This document shows positions 41,237-49,633 of a stretch of 64,000 bases of DNA, piece by piece. The notes under the pieces are model-generated. The model ran no database searches and was not told the origin of the DNA. It saw only the letters and a list, made by a program, of their open reading frames with translations. The DNA lies in the NCBI GenBank assembly GCA_965116445.1, contig OZ220688.1:2232001-2296000 (forward strand), in the 5' to 3' direction. Origin of the DNA: Multivorans sp965116445 (GTDB lineage: Bacteria; Acidobacteriota; Thermoanaerobaculia; Multivoradales; Multivoraceae). Made by a program: the position numbers and the translations under genes. Position 1 is the first letter of the stretch, and each line of letters starts with the position of its first letter.

Positions 41237-42754
41237 GTCCCATGTGAAGTGAGCCTGAAGCGGCGATGTCAATCCCACGAGAAGTGAGCCTGAAGCGGTG
41301 TTGGGGATCATTGGAGGATGATCTTGCAACTCGACATCGAACGGCTTCGGACCCTGGACGAGGTCCGGGATTTCATGGCCGGCAGCGCGCCGGTCGACTT
41401 CCGTTTCGTGGAGCGTGCGGATGCGTACGACTTCGTCCGGCGGGTTCTGGTGCGTACGCGGTATGTACGGTTGCCGCGGCCCGACAAGGGTCTCGTGCGG
41501 CGGTTCCTGGTCAAGGTGACGGGCTTCAGCCGGGCGCAGGCGTCGCGGTTGATCTCCCAGTACCGGGAGACGGGGCGCATCAAGGACCGGCGCCGGGGTC
41601 CGAAGCGCCCGTTTCGTCGGCGCTACACGAAGGCGGACATCGGTCTGCTGGCGGAGGTGGACGAGACCCTGGGAGGCCTGTGCGGCGCGGTGACGCGGCG
41701 TCTGATGCAGCGGCAGTACGAGGTTTTCGGCGATGCTCGGTTCAAGCGTCTGGCTGGGCTCTCCAACAGCCACCTGTACCGCCTTCGCCGGTCCGTGACG
41801 TACCGTCGCCGTCGGCTGACGGTGGCCAAGACGCGGTCGACTCAGGTGAGCATCGGGGAGCGTCGCAAGCCCCATCCGGCCGGTCGGCCGGGCTTCCTGC
41901 GAGTGGATTCCGTCCATCAGGGCGACCTCGACGGGGAGAAGGGTCTGTACGAGATCAACCTCGTGGACGAGGTCACGCAGTACGAGTTCGTGGCCGCCGC
42001 AGAAGGCATTTCGGAGCGTTTCCTGGTCCCGGCGCTTCAAGGGTCGATCGAGGCTTTCCCCTTCGTCGTCCAAGGTTTCCACGCCGACAACGGCTCCGAG
42101 TACATCAACCACAAAGTCGCCGCGCTGCTGCGCAAGCTCCACATCGAGGAGTTCACCAAGTCCCGCCCGAAGCGTTGCAACGACAACGCCCTGGTCGAAA
42201 GCAAGAACGCCTCGGTGGTCCGGCGCTACCTCGGCCACGACCACATTCCCCGGCATCACGCCGCCCTCGTCAACGGCTTCCTGCGCGACGTGCTCGCCCC
42301 CTTCCTCAACTACCACCGGCCCTGCCACTTCCCCGTCGAAATCGAGGACGCCAAGGGCAAGAAGCGCAAGACCTACCCCTTCGACAAGGTCACCACGCCC
42401 TACCTCAAGCTGAAATCCCTCGACGGCGCTGCCCTCAGCCTGCGGCCTGGCGTCACCTTCGAGATGCTCGACCAGGAGGCGCTGGCACTCGACGACCTCG
42501 CCGCCGCCACCACCGTCAACGAGGCGCTGGTTGCGCTCTTCGCCGAAATCCGACGCCGAGACGCAACCGTCGCATGAGCAACTCGCCCATCTCTCTCACT
42601 GCACCTGGACCACGCCTCGCGGTCCCCGCGCTACCGTTGGTCCCTGGTGCCGATCTCCGCTTCGCTCCGATCAGCAACCCGGAAAACCGCCCCGACTCAC
42701 GCGACCCGCTCAACTCCCGATCCACCGCCGTTCAGGCTCATCTTCGTATGGGAC
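41237..42754 (+). mobile_element. IS481/IS3-like insertion sequence
   Basis: The left end has two tandem 25-bp direct repeats (41239-41263 and 41274-41298, core GAAGTGAGCCTGAAGCGG, 35 bases apart). The right end (42728-42754) carries an imperfect inverted copy (CCGTTCAGGCTCA...ATGGGAC). The element is 1518 bp and carries one intact transposase frame. I see no clear target duplication, so the exact outer ends are uncertain by some bases. Confidence 0.75.
41318..42577 (+). CDS. IS481/IS3-like transposase (rve integrase domain)
   Basis: The 419-residue product has N-terminal helix-turn-helix segments (FLVKVTGFSRAQASRLISQY) and an rve/DDE domain with acidic residues in RVDSVHQGDLD, FHADNGSEYI and NDNALVESKNASVV. 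Length and order fit IS481-like elements annotated as integrase catalytic domain proteins. The frame is intact; ATG 41318 follows a GGAGG-type site. Confidence 0.88.
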   Translation: MILQLDIERLRTLDEVRDFMAGSAPVDFRFVERADAYDFVRRVLVRTRYVRLPRPDKGLVRRFLVKVTGFSRAQASRLISQYRETGRIKDRRRGPKRPFRRRYTKADIGLLAEVDETLGGLCGAVTRRLMQRQYEVFGDARFKRLAGLSNSHLYRLRRSVTYRRRRLTVAKTRSTQVSIGERRKPHPAGRPGFLRVDSVHQGDLDGEKGLYEINLVDEVTQYEFVAAAEGISERFLVPALQGSIEAFPFVVQGFHADNGSEYINHKVAALLRKLHIEEFTKSRPKRCNDNALVESKNASVVRRYLGHDHIPRHHAALVNGFLRDVLAPFLNYHRPCHFPVEIEDAKGKKRKTYPFDKVTTPYLKLKSLDGAALSLRPGVTFEMLDQEALALDDLAAATTVNEALVALFAEIRRRDATVA

Positions 42755-42760
42755 TAGACT
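42731..42760 (+). promoter_or_regulatory. Candidate hybrid promoter at the IS right end
   Basis: TAGACT at 42755-42760 lies just outside the insertion sequence. The best -35 (TTCAGG, 42731-42736, 18-base spacing) lies inside its terminal repeat. It would read into the M28 peptidase gene (ATG 42840). The -10 resembles that of the AMIN gene. Confidence 0.35.
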
Positions 42761-42839
42761 CTCGCTGGCCTCCTCGTGTACATCGGCCGCCGCTCCAATG
42801 GGCTGTTACCCTCGCAGGCTCGTCCAGGGAGACAAGGTC

Positions 42840-45722
42840 ATGCCGAAATCTCAGTTCCGAACCGTCGCATCAGTAGCCGTGGTCCTCGCCGCCCTTGCCG
42901 CACCGGTTCAAACCTCGGACGGCGAACAGGGCGAGAGCACCTTCCTGGACCGCAGCCGGCGCCTGATCTACGAAGGCAAGCGCTCCGGCGAGGGCTACTT
43001 CTCCGCCGACGGCGGGCTCCTCGTGTTCCAGAGCGAGCGGCGGCCCGAGAATCCGTTCTACCAGATCTACCTGCTCGATCTGGCCACCGGCGACACCCGC
43101 GAGGTGTCGACGGGAATCGGCAAGACGACCTGCGCCTTCATCCATCCGGACGGCTCGCGAATCCTCTACGGGTCGACCCACCACGATCCGCGTTCGGCCG
43201 AACTGCAGCAGCAGGAACTCGACTTCCGCGCCTCGGGCCAGGAACGGCGCTACGCCTGGGACTACGACCCGGAGATGGACATCTACACCGTGCCGATGGC
43301 CGGCGGCGATCCGGTCCGGCTCACGGACGCGCACGGCTACGACGCCGAGGGCAGCTACTCCCCGGACGGCGAGTGGATCGTCTTCGCCTCCACCCGGGAT
43401 GCCTACAACCGCGAACTCGACGAGCGCGAAGCGAATCTTCTGGAAGTCGACACCGCGTACTTCGGCGAGATCTACGTCATGCGGGCCGACGGCAGCGAAC
43501 AGACCCGGCTCACGAACGTGCCCGGCTACGACGGCGGCCCCTTCTTCTTCGCCGACGGGTCCCGCATCGTCTGGCGGCGCTTCAGCGAAGACGGACTCGT
43601 CGCCGACATCTGGTCGATGAACCCCGACGGTTCGGACCAGCGGCAGTTGACCGACTTCGGTTCGATGAGCTGGGCCCCGTATCAGCACCCCTCCGGCGAC
43701 TACATCTTCTTCGCCTCGAACAAGCTCGGCTTCGAGAACTTCGAGGTCTTCATCGTGGACACGGAGGGGACGAAGGAACCCGTCCGGGTCACCTGGACCG
43801 ACCGCTTCGACGGCCTGCCCGTTCCCTCGCCGGACGGCCGCCAACTCGTCTGGACCTCCAGCCGCCACGGCGGCGACGGCGGCCAGCTCTACATCGCCGA
43901 CTGGAACCACGAGGCGGCGCTCACGGCCCTTGAAGCCTCGCCGGCCCGCGTCTCCTCCGGCCGCGACGCCGAACCGACCGACCCGCGATCGGCGCTCGAG
44001 ACCCACGTGACCACCCTCGCCTCCCCCGAGTTCGGCGGCCGGCTGACCGGCACGGAGGGCGAGCGGAAAGCCGCCAGCTACCTCGCCGAACAGCTCACAG
44101 CCCTCGGCGCCGAGCCGCTGCCCGGCGAGGACGACCTGCTGCTCGACTTCGAGTTCACTTCCGGCGCCCGCGACACGGGATCGACGATCCGCATCGAGAC
44201 CGGAAGCGGCAGCGCCGCGTTCAACAACCACACGCAGATCCAGGCCCTCGGCTTCTCCGACTCGACCGAGGTCGAAGGCGAGGCCGTGTTCTCCGGCTAC
44301 GGCATCCGGGTGCCGGACTCCCAGGACTTCGGCTACGACAGCTACGCGACGCTCGACGTCGCCGGCAAGATCGCCGTCGTCCTCCGCTACGTCCCCGAGG
44401 ACATCGAGGGCGAGGCGCGGTCCATCCTGAACCGATACTCGGGGCTCCGCTACAAGGCGTTGACCGCGCGCGAGGCGGGCGCCGTCGGGCTACTCGTCCT
44501 GACCGGGCCGCGCTCGCCGAACGCCGGCGAGACGATCCCGATGGCCTTCGACACCGCGGCGGCCGGCTCCGGCGTCGCCGCGGCCAGCCTTGGCGGCGAG
44601 GCGGCGAGCGCGCTGTTCAAAAGCCTCGACCGCGATCTGGAAGAGATCCAGAAGAGTTTCGACGACGGCAACCCGCACACGGCCGGCTTCGACCTCCCCG
44701 ACACGCGAGTCACCCTGACGACGGCGATCGAGCGGGAACGCAGCACGGCGCGGAACGTCGTCGCCGTCCTGCCCGGCAGGAAGGCCGCAAGCCTCGCCAA
44801 GCCGTGGGTCGTCGTCGGCGCCCACTACGACCACCTCGGCCGCGGCCGCGGCGGGAACTCGCTGGCGCGCCCCGACGAGAAGGAGGACCTTCACCTCGGC
44901 GCCGACGACAACGCCTCGGGAACGGCCGCGGTGCTCGCAGCCGCACGCCAGTTGCGGGAGCTGGGCCACGACCGGAACGTCGCGCTCGCCTTCTGGTCGG
45001 GCGAGGAACTCGGGCTTCTGGGCTCGGCGGACTTCATAGGCAACTCCGTCATCCCTGCGGACCAGATCGCGGCCTACGTGAACCTGGACATGGTGGGCCG
45101 CGTCCGCGACAACCGCCTGACCGTTCAGGCGGTCGGCTCGAGTCCGGACTGGACGGGACTGGTCGAAGCCGCGAACGTCCCGGTGGGCTTCGACCTCGGC
45201 ATGCAGACCGATCCGTACCTGCCGACCGACACCTCGAGCTTCAACGGCGCCGGGATTCCGACCGTCAACCTGTTCAGCGGTTCCCACGAGGACTATCACC
45301 GGCCGACCGACACGGCGGACCGGATCAACTACGACGACCTGGAACGGGTGGCCCGCTTCGCCGCGCTGCTTGCCCGCCGCGCCGCGAACCAGGCCGAGCC
45401 TCTCGAGTTCGCGAAGGTCGAGCGGACCCTCCAGCAGGGCGGCAGCCGCGACACGGTGCGCGCCTACACCGGCACCATTCCCGACTACGCGAGCGAGGTG
45501 GAAGGCCTGCTGCTGGGCGGCGTAATGGAGGGCGGCCCGGCGGCCGAGGCGGGCCTTCAGGCGGGCGACGTGATCGTCGAGTTCGCCGGCCAGAAGATCG
45601 CCAACATCTACGACTACACGTACGCCCTGGACGCCGTGAAGATCGATGAGGCGATCGAAGTCGTCTACCTGCGCGACGGCGAGCGGTACCAGACGACGCT
45701 GACGCCGAGGGCCAGGCGATAA
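42840..45722 (+). CDS. Secreted PD40/M28 peptidase with PDZ domain
   Basis: The 960-residue product has a signal peptide (MPKSQFRTVASVAVVLAALAAP), TolB-like PD40 propeller repeats (about 40-370; GSYSPDGEWIVFAS, LPVPSPDGRQLVW), an M28 aminopeptidase domain with PA-type insert (about 385-860) and a C-terminal PDZ domain (about 875-960). Zinc ligands are visible in GAHYDHLG, LGADDNASGTA, WSGEELGLLGS, VNLDMVGR and GSHEDYHRPTD. It likely removes N-terminal residues from peptides in the periplasm. The start at ATG 42840 begins the signal peptide and has GGAG/AAGG upstream. Confidence 0.88.
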   Translation: MPKSQFRTVASVAVVLAALAAPVQTSDGEQGESTFLDRSRRLIYEGKRSGEGYFSADGGLLVFQSERRPENPFYQIYLLDLATGDTREVSTGIGKTTCAFIHPDGSRILYGSTHHDPRSAELQQQELDFRASGQERRYAWDYDPEMDIYTVPMAGGDPVRLTDAHGYDAEGSYSPDGEWIVFASTRDAYNRELDEREANLLEVDTAYFGEIYVMRADGSEQTRLTNVPGYDGGPFFFADGSRIVWRRFSEDGLVADIWSMNPDGSDQRQLTDFGSMSWAPYQHPSGDYIFFASNKLGFENFEVFIVDTEGTKEPVRVTWTDRFDGLPVPSPDGRQLVWTSSRHGGDGGQLYIADWNHEAALTALEASPARVSSGRDAEPTDPRSALETHVTTLASPEFGGRLTGTEGERKAASYLAEQLTALGAEPLPGEDDLLLDFEFTSGARDTGSTIRIETGSGSAAFNNHTQIQALGFSDSTEVEGEAVFSGYGIRVPDSQDFGYDSYATLDVAGKIAVVLRYVPEDIEGEARSILNRYSGLRYKALTAREAGAVGLLVLTGPRSPNAGETIPMAFDTAAAGSGVAAASLGGEAASALFKSLDRDLEEIQKSFDDGNPHTAGFDLPDTRVTLTTAIERERSTARNVVAVLPGRKAASLAKPWVVVGAHYDHLGRGRGGNSLARPDEKEDLHLGADDNASGTAAVLAAARQLRELGHDRNVALAFWSGEELGLLGSADFIGNSVIPADQIAAYVNLDMVGRVRDNRLTVQAVGSSPDWTGLVEAANVPVGFDLGMQTDPYLPTDTSSFNGAGIPTVNLFSGSHEDYHRPTDTADRINYDDLERVARFAALLARRAANQAEPLEFAKVERTLQQGGSRDTVRAYTGTIPDYASEVEGLLLGGVMEGGPAAEAGLQAGDVIVEFAGQKIANIYDYTYALDAVKIDEAIEVVYLRDGERYQTTLTPRARR

Positions 45723-45742
45723 CCCGAGTAGAGACCTCCAGG

Positions 45743-45769
45743 ACTGGGTGCGCCGGCCTTCCGGCCGGC
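45743..45769 (+). repeat. Dispersed hairpin repeat, copy 6
   Basis: ACTGGGTGC then GCCGGCC (45752-45758), loop TTCC, GGCCGGC (45763-45769). It lies between the M28 peptidase and serine hydrolase genes. Confidence 0.65.
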
Positions 45770-45807
45770 TCCGGGTCCCAACTGAAAGCTCCCCGAAGGA
45801 GATGCGC

Positions 45808-47130
45808 ATGAGCCTCAATCGCCGAATCGGACTGTTCGCCGCCCTCGTCACGGGTCTCGCTCTCCTGGCCGGCACCGGCGGAGCCGCACCTCCCCCCACA
45901 GCCGCCGACCAGGCGGACGCGGCGCCCTTGCCGGTCGCCGAGCCCGAGAGCGTCGGCATGTCCAGCGAAAGGCTGCAACGCCTCTCGGACGCGATGGCCG
46001 GCTACATCGACCGCAAACAGGTCGCCGGCACGGTCACTCTGGTTGCCCGCCGCGGGAAGGTCGTCCACTTCGAGGCCCAGGGCGAACGCTGGCCCGAGGA
46101 AGGCGCCCCGATGACCCGGGACACGATCTTCCGGATCGCCTCGATGACGAAGCCGATCGCCTCCGTCGCCCTGATGACCCTGTACGAGGAGGGCCGGTTC
46201 CAGCTTCGCGACCCGATCGCGAAGTACCTGCCGGAGTTCACCGAAATGCAGGTCGCGGTCCCGCCGGACGCCGACGAGTACCTGGGCGCACCCTACAAGC
46301 TCGTCCAGGCCGCGCGGCCCATCACGGTTCAGCACATCCTGACCCACACGGCAGGCTTCGCGAACAACTACCGCGGCCTGCTCAAGGCGGACTACACGGA
46401 GCTGCGGACGAACCGCGATCCCGAGTGGACTGTCGGCGACTTCGTGAGCGCCCTGGCGGAACTCCCGCTCGAGTTCCATCCCGGCGACGCCTGGCAGTAC
46501 GGGCCCTCCGTGGACGTCGTCGGCCGGCTGGTCGAAGTGCTCTCCGGCCAAACCTTCGACGAGTACCTGAAGGAACGAATCTTCGCGCCGCTCGGTATGA
46601 CGGACACCTACTTCTACCTGCCCGAGTCGAAGGTCGACCGCTTCGCCGCCCTCTACCGTCCCGGCGAGGACGGCAAGATCGTCCTGACCGAGGCGCCGGA
46701 CCCCTCCGCCCGGCACGTCCGTGAGCCGCACAAGTACTTCAGCGGCTCCGGCGGCCTCGTCTCGACCGCAGCCGACTACTATCGCTTCCACCAGATGATG
46801 CTCTCCGGAGGCGAACTGGACGGGAACCGCGTGCTTGGCCGCAAGACGGTCGAGCTGATGACGGCGAACCACACCGGCGACCACGGCCTCTGGCTGCGCG
46901 GCCCTGGCTTCGGCTTCGGCCTCGGCTATAGCGTGGTCACCGATCTCGGACCGTCCGCCGCGCCGGCCTCCGTCGGGTCGTACTCCTGGGGCGGCGCTTT
47001 CTGCACCGTGTTCTGGGTCGATCCCGAAGAGGAGTTGATCGGCATCCTGATGACCCAGGTGAGGCCCTACACCCACTTGAACATCCGGCAGGATCTCCAG
47101 AGCCTGACCTACCAGGCCATCGTCGACTAG
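45808..47130 (+). CDS. Secreted class C beta-lactamase-fold serine hydrolase
   Basis: The 440-residue product has a signal peptide (MSLNRRIGLFAALVTGLALLAG) and a beta-lactamase/esterase domain. The Ser-x-x-Lys motif is in RIASMTKPIASV, the Tyr motif in WQYGPSVDVVGRL, with ILTHTAGF as a supporting segment. Proteins of this group are mostly esterases or D-amino peptidases rather than true beta-lactamases. ATG 45808 has GAAGGAG six bases upstream, favouring it over ATG 45802. Confidence 0.85.
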   Translation: MSLNRRIGLFAALVTGLALLAGTGGAAPPPTAADQADAAPLPVAEPESVGMSSERLQRLSDAMAGYIDRKQVAGTVTLVARRGKVVHFEAQGERWPEEGAPMTRDTIFRIASMTKPIASVALMTLYEEGRFQLRDPIAKYLPEFTEMQVAVPPDADEYLGAPYKLVQAARPITVQHILTHTAGFANNYRGLLKADYTELRTNRDPEWTVGDFVSALAELPLEFHPGDAWQYGPSVDVVGRLVEVLSGQTFDEYLKERIFAPLGMTDTYFYLPESKVDRFAALYRPGEDGKIVLTEAPDPSARHVREPHKYFSGSGGLVSTAADYYRFHQMMLSGGELDGNRVLGRKTVELMTANHTGDHGLWLRGPGFGFGLGYSVVTDLGPSAAPASVGSYSWGGAFCTVFWVDPEEELIGILMTQVRPYTHLNIRQDLQSLTYQAIVD

Positions 47131-47151
47131 CCGGCCGGGAGTCGGACTCGC

Positions 47152-47931
47152 ATGGCGACCTGGGCGATCGGCGACGTCCACGGCTGCTACCGGACGCTCC
47201 AGATCCTGCTCGGCCGGATGGACCTCGATGTCCGCAAGGACCGCTTGTGGATGGTCGGCGATCTCGTGAACCGGGGGCCGCGTTCGCTCAAGGTTCTCCG
47301 CTGGGCCCGCAAGCTGGACAGGAAGATGGGCGATCGGTTTCGGGTCGTGCTCGGAAACCACGACCTGCACCTGATCGCCCGCCACCTGGGGGCCGCCCGC
47401 ACGAGACCGCGCGACACCCTGAAGAAGGCCCTCAAGGCGCCCGACGCCGACGACCTGGTCGACTGGCTGCGCCGCTTGCCCTTCGTCCACTTCGAGGAGG
47501 TCGCCGGCCGCGACCACGTCCTCGTCCACGCCGGCCTGCGGCCGGGCTGGTCCCGGCAGGACGCCGCCGAGGCAGCCAGGCGGCTTGAACGGCAGCTTCG
47601 GGGACCGAAGGCGAGGCGACTGCTGCGCCGGCGAGAGAAGAAGTCGCTGGTCGCCTTTACCCGCGCCCGGATGCTCGACGGGAAGGGCCGGCCCCACCAC
47701 TACAGCGGCGCGCCCGAGACGGCGCCCCGCGGCCTTTGTCCCTGGTTCGAGAGCGAACCGCGGGGATGCCCCGGACACACCGTCGTCTGCGGCCACTGGG
47801 CCGCCCTGGGCGCGCGCCTGTACCCGCGGTTGATCGCAATCGACAGCGGTTGCGTCTGGGGCGCGAAGCTCACCGCGGTTCGCCTCGAGGACCGACTGTT
47901 GGTACAGGAGACATTCGCCGACAGCGCGTGA
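47152..47931 (+). CDS. apaH: ApaH-like symmetrical bis(5'-nucleosyl)-tetraphosphatase
   Basis: The 259-residue product is a calcineurin-like phosphatase with the metal motifs GDVHGCY, GDLVNRGPRS, LGNHDLHL and LVHAGLRPGW, and a late GHWAALGARLYPRLIAIDSG. It would split Ap4A into two ADP and limit alarmone levels. Length is normal. It follows the serine hydrolase gene by 21 bases. Confidence 0.88.
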   Translation: MATWAIGDVHGCYRTLQILLGRMDLDVRKDRLWMVGDLVNRGPRSLKVLRWARKLDRKMGDRFRVVLGNHDLHLIARHLGAARTRPRDTLKKALKAPDADDLVDWLRRLPFVHFEEVAGRDHVLVHAGLRPGWSRQDAAEAARRLERQLRGPKARRLLRRREKKSLVAFTRARMLDGKGRPHHYSGAPETAPRGLCPWFESEPRGCPGHTVVCGHWAALGARLYPRLIAIDSGCVWGAKLTAVRLEDRLLVQETFADSA

Positions 47932-47943
47932 CCCTGCTGCCGC

Positions 47944-47949
47944 TATCAT
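47944..47949 (+). promoter_or_regulatory. -10 element before the PP-loop/AraC gene
   Basis: TATCAT ends 13 bases before ATG 47963, giving a leader of about six bases. It overlaps the earlier in-frame ATG at 47948, arguing for 47963 as the true start. Confidence 0.4.
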
Positions 47950-47962
47950 GGGATGGCTCACG

Positions 47963-49078
47963 ATGTCGAGCCGCTCCTTCCGATGGCGCCCTAGACAAAC
48001 GCTGGTCTGGTGGACCAGCGGGAAGGACTCGGCCTGGAGCCTCCACCTGTTGCAGCAGGATTCCGGATGGGACGTGCGAGGCCTCATCGCGCCAGTGAGC
48101 GAGACGAACGGCCGCGCCCTGCTCCACGGCGTCCGCGGCGAGATGCTGGAGCGGCAGGCAGCGGCACTGGGCCTGCCGCTGCAGTTGGTCCCGGTCGATT
48201 GGACCACTTCCCAGACAAGGCGGGACGCCGTCTATCAGCGCGCCCTGAGCGCCGCTCGGGCCGAAGGCATGGAGTACGTGGCCTTCGCCGAAATCGCGTC
48301 CAACCAGCGCCGGGAGCGTCAGTCGCTGAGGGTCGGGAAAACCGGGATGGAGGCCGTGTTTCCTCTCTGGGGACGCGATTCCAGGAAACACGTGAAGGAG
48401 GTGCTGAGCGCCGGCCTGTCTTCCTGGGTGTGCTCGGTCGATACAAACGCCATCCAGGCCGAACTCTCCGGCTATCGCTTCGACGAGGACTTTCTGGACG
48501 CTCTGCCGGAAGGCGTCGACCCCGCGGGCGAGAGCAACGAGTTCCACACATTCGTGGAATGGGCGCCAGGTTGGCACCATCGAGTGCCGGCGACCGCCAC
48601 GCGGAGCATCGAGGTCTACGATGCCGCTTTCACGGAGATAGAACTCGCGGAGTTGGACGAGGAGCGCGACCACGGACCGGCCGGCTCGGAAGAGCACGAT
48701 CTTCCGCACGGCGTCGACCCCTTCACTCACTTCAAGCGGCTGGCCAGGGTCCGGCGCTACGTCGACGAACACCTCGCCGAGCACCTCGACGGCGAATCGG
48801 TCGCCCACATCGCGTCGCTGTCGCCCACGGCCTTCTCGAGGTACTTCCGGCGACACGTCGGGACGACATTCGTGATGTGGTTGGCAAACCGCCGGGTCGA
48901 ACGGGCCTGCCGCCTGCTGCGGGACCGCAGCGACGCGGTCGGCCAGATCGGATACGCCGTCGGTTTCCACAGCGAACGAACCTTCCGCCGGGTCTTCCAC
49001 GAACACATCGGTTGCAGCCCTTCGGAGTACCGGAAGCAGTGCCTCGACGACACGGCCGCCGAGGACGCTCTCCAATAG
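47963..49078 (+). CDS. PP-loop ATP-pyrophosphatase (diphthine-ammonia ligase type) fused to AraC HTH
   Basis: The 371-residue product joins two domains. Residues 10-225 match the COG2102 PP-loop family related to diphthine-ammonia ligase: VWWTSGKDSAWSLHLLQQ (PP-loop), EYVAFAEIASNQRRERQ, VFPLWGRDS, GLSSWVCSVD and GESNEFHTFVEW. Residues 245-350 are an AraC-type DNA-binding domain (YVDEHLAEHLDGESVAHIAS, GFHSERTFRRVF, GCSPSEYRK). Bacteria lack diphthamide, so the usual reaction does not apply, and the fusion suggests a regulator gated by nucleotide or an adenylated ligand (inference). A truncated relative lies at 29-754. Confidence 0.85.
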   Translation: MSSRSFRWRPRQTLVWWTSGKDSAWSLHLLQQDSGWDVRGLIAPVSETNGRALLHGVRGEMLERQAAALGLPLQLVPVDWTTSQTRRDAVYQRALSAARAEGMEYVAFAEIASNQRRERQSLRVGKTGMEAVFPLWGRDSRKHVKEVLSAGLSSWVCSVDTNAIQAELSGYRFDEDFLDALPEGVDPAGESNEFHTFVEWAPGWHHRVPATATRSIEVYDAAFTEIELAELDEERDHGPAGSEEHDLPHGVDPFTHFKRLARVRRYVDEHLAEHLDGESVAHIASLSPTAFSRYFRRHVGTTFVMWLANRRVERACRLLRDRSDAVGQIGYAVGFHSERTFRRVFHEHIGCSPSEYRKQCLDDTAAEDALQ

Positions 49079-49106
49079 AGGCATCCCGGCGCCTCGAGTT
49101 GAGAAA

Positions 49107-49178
49107 ATCTGGCCGATTCCGGCCGGATCTGGCCGATTCCGGTCGGATTCAGCCGATTCCGGTCAGAATCTGGCCGGT
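49107..49178 (+). repeat. 20-bp tandem repeat, about 3.5 copies
   Basis: Units ATCTGGCCGATTCCGGCCGG, ATCTGGCCGATTCCGGTCGG and ATTCAGCCGATTCCGGTCAG follow head to tail at 49107, 49127 and 49147, with a partial fourth from 49167. No spacers, so not a CRISPR array. It lies 28 bases after the PP-loop/AraC stop. Confidence 0.75.
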
Positions 49179-49258
49179 CTTCGTTCCGGCGGTCTGATGT
49201 AATCGGACAGTCGGGAGGACCGAAAGCAGTCGAATGTCCAGCGCCAGTCTCAAGATGA

Positions 49259-49426
49259 TGCGAGGAACGCTTCGCCGGCACAGGAGGCGCCCTGTCGCCG
49301 AAGTACGACGGCGTGAGCGGGCAATACGTAGACGAGGATGCCGTTCGCCCGCCAAACAGGGAAGCGCTCGACGACGATGCGGTGGAGCGCCTGTGGGCGC
49401 TCAGCCTGGAGGCCGTCTCGGCATGA
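49259..49426 (+). pseudogene. 3' fragment of a short-chain dehydrogenase gene
   Basis: This frame follows an in-frame TGA and reads LSPKYDGVSGQYVDEDAVRP followed by NREALDDDAVERLWALSLEA. That resembles the C-terminal end of retinol-dehydrogenase-like SDR proteins (SP-Y-GVSG-Y, then RLW-LS). The Rossmann fold and catalytic Tyr/Lys are missing, so this is a remnant. The remaining 49427-49633 shows no gene I can support, apart from a possible longer N terminus of the next gene. Confidence 0.4.
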
Positions 49427-49633
49427 TCGGGCCGGCTGACGCCGTTCTTCAGAGATCGGTCAGACCGGAGTCACACGGGTTCAGGTCCGAACCGCAACGC
49501 AACGTGCCAGACTTTCCCAATGCCCTTCCGAGACTTCGAGTCCCGGCTACCGCCCAATGCGGACCGACACCCCCACTCCCGGACCGCGGACCCGTCATCC
49601 GAGCCCGAGGACTGCGTAGCCGAGAGGGCCGGC

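Noticed and set aside
45808..47130. The class C beta-lactamase-like gene as antibiotic resistance
   Set aside because: Only the general serine-hydrolase motifs are seen, which are shared with many esterases and peptidases; nothing indicates beta-lactam hydrolysis.
49107..49178. Tandem 20-bp units as a CRISPR array
   Set aside because: Units follow directly without spacers and there are no cas genes in the window.
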